A DNA stretch of 64,000 bases from DATNBU01 sp964476185 (lineage in GTDB: Bacteria > Desulfobacterota > Binatia > UBA1149 > CAITLU01): assembly GCA_964476185.1 (NCBI GenBank), contig CAYYZO010000004.1:31147-95146 (forward strand), given 5' to 3'. Made by a program: the position numbers and the translations under genes. The notes below the pieces were generated by a model. The model was not told the origin of the DNA, made no database searches, and worked only from the letters and a program-made list of their open reading frames with translations. The stretch's first letter is position 1. Every line of letters starts with the position of its first letter. Of this stretch, positions 24,947 to 32,768 are shown piece by piece.

Positions 24947-25741
24947 TCAGCGCAGGAAATAAACCACGGACAGGGCCAAGCCGAGCCCGACCATCACGCG
25001 ACGCAGCGCCGCGGAGTTGGCGCGCGCGGCTAGCCGCCCGCCGATCGCGCCGCCGGCGATCGCGCCGACCGCCATCGCGCCCGCGGCGACCCAGTGCACC
25101 TGGTCGGAGAACAGGAAGAACACCGCGGCGGCGACGTTCGTCGCGAGCGCGACGACCTGCTTCAGCGCGTTCAGGCGCGGTAGCGGCTCGTCGAGCACGA
25201 TTCCCAGAGCGGCGAGCAGCACGACGCCGAGCCCGGCCCCGAAGTAGCCGCCGTAGACGGCCGCGGCCCCGACGACGAACGGGGCGACGTGCGCGTGACC
25301 GCGGCCGGTGCCGCGGCGTCGCTCCCGCTCGACCAGGAAGCTTCGGACGCGGTCCTGCGCCGCGAGCAGCAGCGACGACAGCAGCAGCAGGAGCGGGACG
25401 ATGTCGCGGAACGTGCGCTCGCCGGTGTTCAGCAGCAGCAGGCCTCCCGCGAGGCCGCCGGCGACGCCGGCCGGCACGAGGACGCCGAGGATGCGCCGCT
25501 GGCCCGCGAGGCCCGTCGCCTGTGCCCAGGTCGCGCCGAAGTGCCCGGGGCAGAGCGCGATCGTGTTCGTGACGTTCGCCGCGAGCGCCGGCAGGCCGAC
25601 GGCTGTGAGGACGGGGAAGGTGAGCAGCGTGCCGCCGCCCGCGAGCGCGTTGACGACGCCGGCGCCGACCGCGGCGGCGGCGACCACGCAGAGTTCGAGC
25701 GGCCCGAGCGCAACGGAAGAAACGGCGAGCACGGGGGTCAC
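24947..25741 (-). CDS. TauE/SafE (DUF81) family sulfite/organic-anion exporter
   Basis: The protein has 264 residues and about eight helices. The first half shows GAGVVNALAGGGTLLTFPVL and NVTNTIALCPG; the second half repeats the pattern with GAAAVYGGYFGAGLGVVLLA and LKQVVALATNVAAA. This inverted duplication is typical of TauE/SafE. Members move sulfite, sulfoacetate or other small anions across the inner membrane. The GTG start overlaps the stop of the upstream alpha/beta hydrolase (GTGA). Confidence 0.9.
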   Translation of the reverse strand: MTPVLAVSSVALGPLELCVVAAAAVGAGVVNALAGGGTLLTFPVLTAVGLPALAANVTNTIALCPGHFGATWAQATGLAGQRRILGVLVPAGVAGGLAGGLLLLNTGERTFRDIVPLLLLLSSLLLAAQDRVRSFLVERERRRGTGRGHAHVAPFVVGAAAVYGGYFGAGLGVVLLAALGIVLDEPLPRLNALKQVVALATNVAAAVFFLFSDQVHWVAAGAMAVGAIAGGAIGGRLAARANSAALRRVMVGLGLALSVVYFLR

Positions 25742-26451
25742 CCGTTCCCGGCGGGCTGGGAGTGGCGCGCGAGTCGCTCGGCGACGACGCTGTAGACTTC
25801 CGGGCAGAAGCCGAGGCCGACGTGGGTGGTCTTCACTTCCACGTGCTCGATTCCCGGGCTGCGGCGGTCGATGCAGGCCTCCCACGCGACGACGCCGTCG
25901 CCGCGGCTGAAGATCGCGGTGACGGGCACGGCCAGCGGGCGGTCGTAGCGGGCGTCGACGATGCGTTCGATCTCGTCGAGGTCGATGCCCTGCCGCCGGT
26001 AGCGTTCCGCGACGGTCGTGTACTTCGGGCCTCCGACCACCGGGCTGCCGAGGGTGACGACGCTGCGGACGAGGTCGGGCCGCTCGCGGGCCGCCTCGCG
26101 CGCGATGTAGCCGCCGAGGCTCCAGCCGACGAGGTGCAGCGGCTCGCCCGACGTTGCGGCGAGTTCGTCCATGCGCCCGAGCACGCGGGGCAGGATGCGG
26201 CCGACGTCGCCGAGGTTCCGCCCGATCCCCCAGCCCGCGGTGCGATAGCCGAGCAACTGCAGGAAGCCCTGCAGCACGAACATCGACGCCTCGTTGGCCC
26301 CGTACCCGGGCAGGGTCAGCACGAGTTCGCCGCGGCCGCGCGGCAGACGGGCGAGCATCGGCGCGCGCAGCAGCAGGCGCGCGGGTTCGAAGGCGCCGCG
26401 CACCTCGCCGAGCAGCAGGCGGGTCGGGGGAGGGGAAATGTTGCGAGTCAC
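25738..26451 (-). CDS. alpha/beta hydrolase
   Basis: The protein has 237 residues. The nucleophile elbow is GWSLGGYIA, the oxyanion region is LTLPGYGANE, and the Asp and His candidates are in FSRGDGVVAW and TTHVGLGF. No signal peptide is seen. The substrate is unknown; small carboxylesters or lipids are likely. The start is GTG with TAGCGT nine bases upstream and no Shine-Dalgarno sequence. It is coupled to the TauE/SafE gene by a four-base overlap. Confidence 0.82.
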   Translation of the reverse strand: MTRNISPPPTRLLLGEVRGAFEPARLLLRAPMLARLPRGRGELVLTLPGYGANEASMFVLQGFLQLLGYRTAGWGIGRNLGDVGRILPRVLGRMDELAATSGEPLHLVGWSLGGYIAREAARERPDLVRSVVTLGSPVVGGPKYTTVAERYRRQGIDLDEIERIVDARYDRPLAVPVTAIFSRGDGVVAWEACIDRRSPGIEHVEVKTTHVGLGFCPEVYSVVAERLARHSQPAGNG

Positions 26452-26460
26452 GAGCCGGAC

Positions 26461-26466
26461 ACGCTA
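26461..26466 (-). promoter_or_regulatory. candidate -10 hexamer (TAGCGT) of leaderless hydrolase
   Basis: The minus strand reads TAGCGT then nine bases then the GTG at 26451. Confidence 0.4.
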
Positions 26467-26594
26467 GCCGATGCACCGCAGCCGGCCAAGGCGCGGGGCG
26501 GCGAGTCGTCTCGCCCCGCGCGCGACGCCGGGCGGCCCTGCCTTTGCTTTGTCGCAGCGGGTCGTCGTCTCGTCGAGCGGCCCGCGAGCGAAGG

Positions 26595-27200
26595 TCACGC
26601 GGGGGCTGCAGGCGAGCGCCGCGCCCATTCGAGTGCGGCCTCGAGGCGATCGTTGCCCCAGAACAGCTCGCCTTCGGCCACGAGGCTCGGCGCTCCGAAG
26701 ATGCCGAGCGCCGTCGCTTCCTCTGTGCGCGCGCGCAGCCTGGCCTTCGCTTCTTCGTCGGAAGCCTGCTCGAGCAGCGAGGCGCTCCCGCCGACCGACT
26801 CGAGCAGCGAGGCCACGACATCCGGTTCCGCGATCTCGCGATCCTCGGCGAAGTTCGCGTGGTAGACGGCGCGCACGAACGCGCCTGTCCACGGTTCGTC
26901 GTCGAAGCGGGCGACCACGCGCGCCGCCAGCAGCCCGTTCCTCGGGAAGCGGGAAGGCCGTCGCAGCGCGATGCCCTGCGCCGCGCAGATCCGTTCCATG
27001 TCGCGCCACATGTACCGGCCCTTGGCGGGATAGAGGTTGAACGGCGAGTCGTTCCAGCCCTGCGCCCTGAAGATCGGGCCGAGAAGGAACGGACGCCAGC
27101 GAAGCGTGACGCCGCGGGTGCGCGCCTCGTCCTCGACACGCATCGCCGCCGGATACGAATAGGTGCTCCCGAACTCGAACCAGAAATCGACGAAGGGCAT
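26595..27200 (-). CDS. 2-hydroxychromene-2-carboxylate isomerase-like (DsbA fold)
   Basis: The protein has 201 residues. It opens with VDFWFEFGSTYSYPAA, the Kappa-GST/HCCA isomerase start in which the DsbA CxxC is replaced (STYS). Later blocks ARTEEATALGIFGAPSLVAEGELFWGNDRL match the family C-terminus. Known relatives isomerise naphthalene-pathway intermediates with glutathione. Here no aromatic pathway genes are adjacent, so the actual substrate is open. The ATG at 27200 has GGAGG upstream. Confidence 0.85.
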   Translation of the reverse strand: MPFVDFWFEFGSTYSYPAAMRVEDEARTRGVTLRWRPFLLGPIFRAQGWNDSPFNLYPAKGRYMWRDMERICAAQGIALRRPSRFPRNGLLAARVVARFDDEPWTGAFVRAVYHANFAEDREIAEPDVVASLLESVGGSASLLEQASDEEAKARLRARTEEATALGIFGAPSLVAEGELFWGNDRLEAALEWARRSPAAPA

Positions 27201-27319
27201 GGCCACCTCCCGCGCGACGACGTGGCGCTGCGCACGCCATGCCACGGGGAGGGACGAGGTACCAGCCCGCACGCGGCGCGGGGAAGGAGCGCGTCGCGGC
27301 TCGACGGGACGATTCGCCG

Positions 27320-27757
27320 TCAGGCCTCGTCCCAGCGGTCGTGGCGCCGGCGGCGCTCCAGGCGGTAGTTCGTGACCTCGAGGCGAATGCCGTCCGGGTC
27401 CGTGAAGAAGATCGCGTAGTAATCCGGCGCGTACTCCGGGTAGAGCCGGGGAGGCGTCACGTCGATCCCGGCCTCGCCGAGCTCGCGGGCGACGCGGTCG
27501 ACGTCGGCAGCGTCCTCGACGCGCAGGCAGAAGTGGTGGAGGCCCGGCGCGTAGGCGTCGTGCGCCCGGTCGCTGCGCGCCGGGCGCAGCACGAACCCGA
27601 AGTGGCGGTTGTGGTACGAGGCGTGCTCGTCGCCGTCGATCGCGAAGGTCCCGCTGCGGAAGCCGAGTATCCGCATCGCAACGTCGTAGAAGCGGCGCGA
27701 CACGTCGAGGTCCCGCACGGCCAGGTAGATGTGGTCGATCCCGATCACTTCGCTCAT
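27320..27757 (-). CDS. VOC-superfamily (glyoxalase/dioxygenase fold) protein
   Basis: The protein has 145 residues forming two beta-alpha-beta-beta-beta modules. The first metal-type His is in IDHIYLAVRDLD, the second in GLHHFCLRVED, and the Glu is in DPDGIRLEVTNY. The family includes glyoxalase I, fosfomycin-resistance enzymes and extradiol dioxygenases. It is cytoplasmic and its substrate is unknown. Its ATG overlaps the stop of the DUF938 gene (ATGA), so the two are made together. Confidence 0.85.
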   Translation of the reverse strand: MSEVIGIDHIYLAVRDLDVSRRFYDVAMRILGFRSGTFAIDGDEHASYHNRHFGFVLRPARSDRAHDAYAPGLHHFCLRVEDAADVDRVARELGEAGIDVTPPRLYPEYAPDYYAIFFTDPDGIRLEVTNYRLERRRRHDRWDEA

Positions 27758-28359
27758 GTCCGCCTCAGCACGATCGTCTGGTTGTTCGCCGGCATCTCGA
27801 CCCTTTCCTCGAAGGCGAGGCCTTCGTGCTCGGCGGCGTCGAGGACCTCGTCCAGGTCCCGCACGCCCCAGCGTGGATCGCGCGCGCGAAGGTCGCGGTC
27901 GAACGCTTCGTTGCTCGGTGCGGTGTGGCGGGCCTGCAGCCGGTAGGGGCCGTACAGGACGAGCGGCGCACCGTGGGCGAGGTGACGTCCCGCGCCGGCG
28001 AGCAGGCCGAGGCACGCGCTCCACGGGGCGATGTGGATCATGTTCGCGCAGAACAGCGCGTCGACCGTGCCGATGGGCCAACGTGGCGAGGTCACGTCGA
28101 GGAGCATCGGGGCGAGCAGGTTCGGCGGTCCCTGTTCTTCGCGCCAGGCCGCGATCGATTCCACGGCATCGGGGTCGGCGTCCGTGGCGAGCCACGAGAC
28201 CCGCTCGAGCGCGGACGAGAAGTGGAGCGCGTGCTCCCCGGTGCCGGCGGCGATTTCGAGGACCGTGCCCTCGGCCGGAAGCACGCGGCGGAGCACCGCG
28301 AGGATCGGATCGCGATTGCGCAGGGTGGCGGGGGCGTGACGTCTTCGGTGCGTGGTCAT
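27754..28359 (-). CDS. DUF938 SAM-dependent methyltransferase
   Basis: The protein has 201 residues. Motif I is VLEIAAGTGEHALHF, followed by WLATDADPDAVESI and the FCANMIHIAPWSAC block that defines DUF938. NNQTIVLRRT forms the usual C-terminus. Substrates of this group are not established. It is cytoplasmic. The gene is divergent from the MerR regulator and coupled to the VOC gene. Confidence 0.88.
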   Translation of the reverse strand: MTTHRRRHAPATLRNRDPILAVLRRVLPAEGTVLEIAAGTGEHALHFSSALERVSWLATDADPDAVESIAAWREEQGPPNLLAPMLLDVTSPRWPIGTVDALFCANMIHIAPWSACLGLLAGAGRHLAHGAPLVLYGPYRLQARHTAPSNEAFDRDLRARDPRWGVRDLDEVLDAAEHEGLAFEERVEMPANNQTIVLRRT

Positions 28360-28463
28360 GGGACGGTGCGCGCGCGGCTCCGCACTCCATGCCGAGGGCG
28401 GCGCCTGCGCACAAGCCCGCGCCCGTCGGGGCGGGGAAGTTCGCCGCTCGCGGGTCCGTCGTG

Positions 28464-28469
28464 TAGATT
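28464..28469 (+). promoter_or_regulatory. candidate -10 hexamer (TAGATT) of leaderless MerR gene
   Basis: TAGATT lies nine bases before the ATG at 28479 with no Shine-Dalgarno sequence between. Confidence 0.45.
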
Positions 28470-28478
28470 CGCGCGGCC

Positions 28479-29267
28479 ATGGGCACCTCGCGGGGGACAT
28501 CGCGCCGGCTGTCGACTGAGCCCGCCGCCGGTCCGTCAGCTGGCGAAGAGGGACAACTGCGCATGCGCGACCTGGTGAGTCGCACCGGGCTGCCCCGCGA
28601 AACGATCCACTTCTATCTTGCCCAGGGCCTGCTGCCGAAGCCGCTCAAGACCGGCCGCAACACGGCGGTCTACGGACCGGAGCATCTCGACCGTCTCCAG
28701 CGGATCAAGGACCTCCAGGAGCGGCACTTCCTTCCGCTGCGGGCCATCAAGGCGGTGCTCGAGGAAAGCGCGAGCGGCGAGTTCAGCGAGGAGCAGCAGG
28801 CGATGCTGCGACGGGTGCGCGCGTCGCTGCCGTCGTCCGGCGCGTCGGCCACCACGAGCGACGTGCCGTTGTCCGCGCTGGTGCCCGCGCGGGTCTCCAG
28901 CGGCGAGGTCGAAGCGCTCCGCCGTCTCGGGCTGGTCAGTGTCCGTGGCCGCGGGGAGGACGCGACGGTGTCGGCCGACGACGCGCAGATCCTCGAATGC
29001 TGGGGGGAGGTGGGGTCGCTGTTCCGCCAGGGCGAGGAACGCGTTTCGCCGGACGTTCTCAGCATCTACGACGATGCGATGGCTGCCCTCGTCGACCGCG
29101 AGGCCCGCGTGATCACGAGGCGCTACACGCATCTGCCCGGCGATCGCGCGGCGCAGCTCATCGCGGAGGGCGAACCGGTCGTGCTGCGGATGCTCGCGGC
29201 GCTGAGGCGCAAGAAGATCGCGGCCCTGCTCGAAGGCGCGGCCGGCGCCCGACCCCGGAAGAACTGA
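28479..29267 (+). CDS. MerR-family transcriptional regulator
   Basis: The protein has 262 residues. After a 28-residue disordered leader, a MerR winged HTH (about 29-98) reads MRDLVSRTGLPRETIHFYLAQGLLP, with the wing YGPEHLDRLQRIKDLQ. The remaining 160 residues are helical with no Cys-rich metal site, so it is not a classical metal sensor. The architecture resembles regulators found beside oxygenase or fatty-acid genes. It lies 117 bp upstream of the reductase/diiron unit, in the same direction, and may control the dyad promoter at 29326-29361. That is inference. Confidence 0.8.
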   Translation: MGTSRGTSRRLSTEPAAGPSAGEEGQLRMRDLVSRTGLPRETIHFYLAQGLLPKPLKTGRNTAVYGPEHLDRLQRIKDLQERHFLPLRAIKAVLEESASGEFSEEQQAMLRRVRASLPSSGASATTSDVPLSALVPARVSSGEVEALRRLGLVSVRGRGEDATVSADDAQILECWGEVGSLFRQGEERVSPDVLSIYDDAMAALVDREARVITRRYTHLPGDRAAQLIAEGEPVVLRMLAALRRKKIAALLEGAAGARPRKN

Positions 29268-29325
29268 ACGGAGGGCAGGAGTCCCGGTCCGGGGGCCCCG
29301 CGAGCGGCGGCGCCGCCGATCCGGC

Positions 29326-29361
29326 TTGACAACCCAAAGTGCGTAGTGCTACTAGGCACTA
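29326..29361 (+). promoter_or_regulatory. promoter with dyad operator for the reductase/diiron unit
   Basis: A perfect -35 TTGACA (29326-29331) is followed by a -10-like CTACTA/TACTAG around 29349-29355. The dyad TAGTGC (29344-29349) and GCACTA (29356-29361) flanks this -10, and an extra AGTGC half-site sits at 29338-29342. A protein bound there would block or remodel RNA polymerase binding. Confidence 0.55.
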
Positions 29362-29384
29362 TCCGTTCTTGCCGGGAGCCGACC

Positions 29385-30494
29385 ATGGGACTCGCGATCT
29401 CTTCCTTCGCCCGATCGATCTTCTCGCCGGCCGCTGCCGCCCCGCAGCGGCGCGCGCCGAGCCGCCGCTGGGCCCGCGGCGCCGCCCGGCCCGAGATGCT
29501 GCGCCTCGTCGTCGCCGAGGTGATCGTCGAGTCGCCGAGCACGCGGACCTTCGTGTTCGAGGACCGCGACCTGCGCTACCGCGCGGGACAGCACCTGACG
29601 GTCGTGGCCGGGATCGGAGGCCGCACGGTCCGCCGCTGCTACTCGTTCTCGAGCTCGCCGTCGGCGGGCTCGCGTCCGGCGATCACCGTGAAGAGGATCG
29701 ATGGCGGGACGATGTCCGGCTGGCTGCACGACAACCTCCGCGCCGGCGACGAACTGCGCGCGATGCCGCCGGCCGGCGAGTTCTCGATCGAGCCGGACCC
29801 GTCGCGCTCGCGGCGCGTCGGGATGATCGCCGGAGGCGTGGGCATCACCCCGCTGCTCAGCATGGCGGAGACGCTGCTGCGCGAGGAACCCGGCACGCAG
29901 GTCACGATGCTGTACGGCAGCCGCTGCCGCGACGAAGTGATCTTCCACGACCGGCTTCTCGCGCTCTCGCGCGAGTTCGGCGGACGCCTGGTCCTCGAAC
30001 TCGTCGTGGAACTGGGCGACACGTCGTGGGACGGCCTCGTCGGACGCGTCGACGGCGACGCCGTTTCGCGGGTGGCCGGGACGCACGAAGCGGACGATTG
30101 GTACGTCTGCGGACCGCAGCCGATGATGGACGGGGCCGTCGCGGCACTGGCGCAGGCTGGTGTCGCGCCCGAGCGCGTCCGCGTCGAGCGCTTCGAGTAC
30201 GCCGTGCCGTCCTCGGCGGACATCCCGACCTCTCCGGCCGCGCTGGTCTTCCAGCACAGCGGGAAGAAGGTCATCGCCCGCGCGGGTTCGACGATCCTCG
30301 AAGCGGCCGAGCAGGCCGGCGTCGCGCTCCCGTCGAGTTGCCGCATGGGCGGCTGCGGCGCCTGCAAGGTGAAGGTGGAGGGCAAGGTCGTCGCGGCCGA
30401 GCCGAACTGCCTGAGCGAGCGCGAACGGTCGGAAGGCTGGGCGCTCGCGTGCTGTTCGTACGGCGACGGGCGCGTCGTCGTGCGCGATTTCTGA
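29385..30494 (+). CDS. ferredoxin-NAD(P)H reductase with C-terminal 2Fe-2S domain
   Basis: The protein has 369 residues. An FAD-binding barrel (about 50-150) has the RCYSFSSSP motif, and the NAD domain (about 150-260) has GMIAGGVGITPLLSM and YVCGPQPMMDG. A plant-type 2Fe-2S domain (about 285-369) carries CRMGGCGAC with a fourth Cys in LACCSY. The order FAD-NAD-ferredoxin is that of oxygenase reductases such as HmpX/VanB relatives. It passes electrons from NAD(P)H, very probably to the diiron protein encoded 55 bp downstream. A GGGAG ribosome site precedes the ATG at 29385. Confidence 0.92.
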   Translation: MGLAISSFARSIFSPAAAAPQRRAPSRRWARGAARPEMLRLVVAEVIVESPSTRTFVFEDRDLRYRAGQHLTVVAGIGGRTVRRCYSFSSSPSAGSRPAITVKRIDGGTMSGWLHDNLRAGDELRAMPPAGEFSIEPDPSRSRRVGMIAGGVGITPLLSMAETLLREEPGTQVTMLYGSRCRDEVIFHDRLLALSREFGGRLVLELVVELGDTSWDGLVGRVDGDAVSRVAGTHEADDWYVCGPQPMMDGAVAALAQAGVAPERVRVERFEYAVPSSADIPTSPAALVFQHSGKKVIARAGSTILEAAEQAGVALPSSCRMGGCGACKVKVEGKVVAAEPNCLSERERSEGWALACCSYGDGRVVVRDF

Positions 30495-30549
30495 CCGGCC
30501 CGCCGGCCGGACCCGACCGAACACCGAATCCTCCAGGGAGTACCCGACG

Positions 30550-31722
<1,173 letters not shown>

Positions 31723-31795
31723 GCAGCCGGCTGCGTCGCCGGCTCGCCTCGCCCGCAGCGGGGACGGGGGCGCGGCAGGACGCGCCGAAACGAAG

Positions 31796-31829
31796 AAGGG
31801 CCGGCCGGGATCGCTCCCGGCCGGCCCTT
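31796..31829. terminator. bidirectional rho-independent terminator
   Basis: A perfect 15-bp GC-rich stem (31796-31810 with 31815-31829) has the loop TCGC and a T-rich right flank. It separates converging genes. Confidence 0.85.
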
Positions 31830-31867
31830 TCCTTTTCCCGCGCCCCTCGGGCGCGTCGTGCCCGGGG

Positions 31868-32491
31868 TTACGGGCGGTACAGGAAGCCGAAGCTGAAGAC
31901 GACCATGTCGTAGCCGTCGACCTCGCCGAATCCCAGCATGTAGCTGATGTCCGGGGTCAGCACGAGATTGCTGGTGATGTACCAGTCGAGCCCGATGCCG
32001 AAACGAAGGGCCGGCCCGTCGTCCGTCTTCTTGGTGTTCGCGGCCGCGGAGTTCGTCGTCTCCATGTCGAGGTAGTTCATGCCGAGAAGGCCGAACGGCT
32101 GCACCGCGCCGAGAGGGTAGTAGCCGCGCGCGTCGAGCCCGACCGCCCAGCCGTTGACCTCGCCGTTCGGCGAGTCGAACTCGACGTAGCGCTCGACGCG
32201 AAGGTCGCTGGATACCCACTTGTTGAAGCGGTAGCCGACCGTGGCGTTGAAGCCGCCGCTGTCGTCGGTGCTCATCCCGATCCCGTCGAAGTTCTCGAGC
32301 GCGTAGATGCCTCCGAAGCCGAGCAGGGGGCCGGAGCGCGTGGGGTCGTTGCTCTCTTCCTCGATGGTCTCGCGGAGGGTCTTCTTCGGTTTGGTGGCGA
32401 GGTCGCCGAGGTCCTCGTCCTGGGCGTGCGCCGCGGGGGCGGCGACGATCAAAGCGGCGAGGGTAAGGGCAAGCATGCGTCCGAACTTCAT
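31868..32491 (-). CDS. outer-membrane beta-barrel protein (OmpW/OmpA-like)
   Basis: The protein has 207 residues. The signal peptide MKFGRMLALTLAALIVAAPA ends near AAHA then Q. A short charged segment (about 25-55) precedes an eight-strand type barrel: alternating strands such as FNATVGYRFNKW, SSDLRVERYVEF and LRFGIGLDWYI, ending FSFGFLYRP. The C-terminal residue is Pro rather than aromatic, which is unusual for BAM substrates. GGAGG precedes the ATG. The function is unknown; structural or small-molecule passage roles are typical. Confidence 0.75.
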   Translation of the reverse strand: MKFGRMLALTLAALIVAAPAAHAQDEDLGDLATKPKKTLRETIEEESNDPTRSGPLLGFGGIYALENFDGIGMSTDDSGGFNATVGYRFNKWVSSDLRVERYVEFDSPNGEVNGWAVGLDARGYYPLGAVQPFGLLGMNYLDMETTNSAAANTKKTDDGPALRFGIGLDWYITSNLVLTPDISYMLGFGEVDGYDMVVFSFGFLYRP

Positions 32492-32768
32492 TCGGCTCCT
32501 CCAGATGTGTTCGCGACGGGGCTTCCCGTCGTGCGGCGGGCTGGTCGCCTGCCGGTTGGCTGTTCGTATGGTCCCGTCGAATGGCGACCGGGATGCGCTT
32601 TCCCTCCGGTCGCCGTTCCTTCGACGACCGCGCAAGCCCGGCTGCTGACGAAGTTTTATCCGACGGACGCACGGGAGTCACGCCCGGCGCGGGGCGGCCC
32701 GGATCGCGGCCTCGATCCGCCGGGGCCCCGCCGGGCGTGCAGGCCCGACCGCCCGCCGCCGGAGCGAC

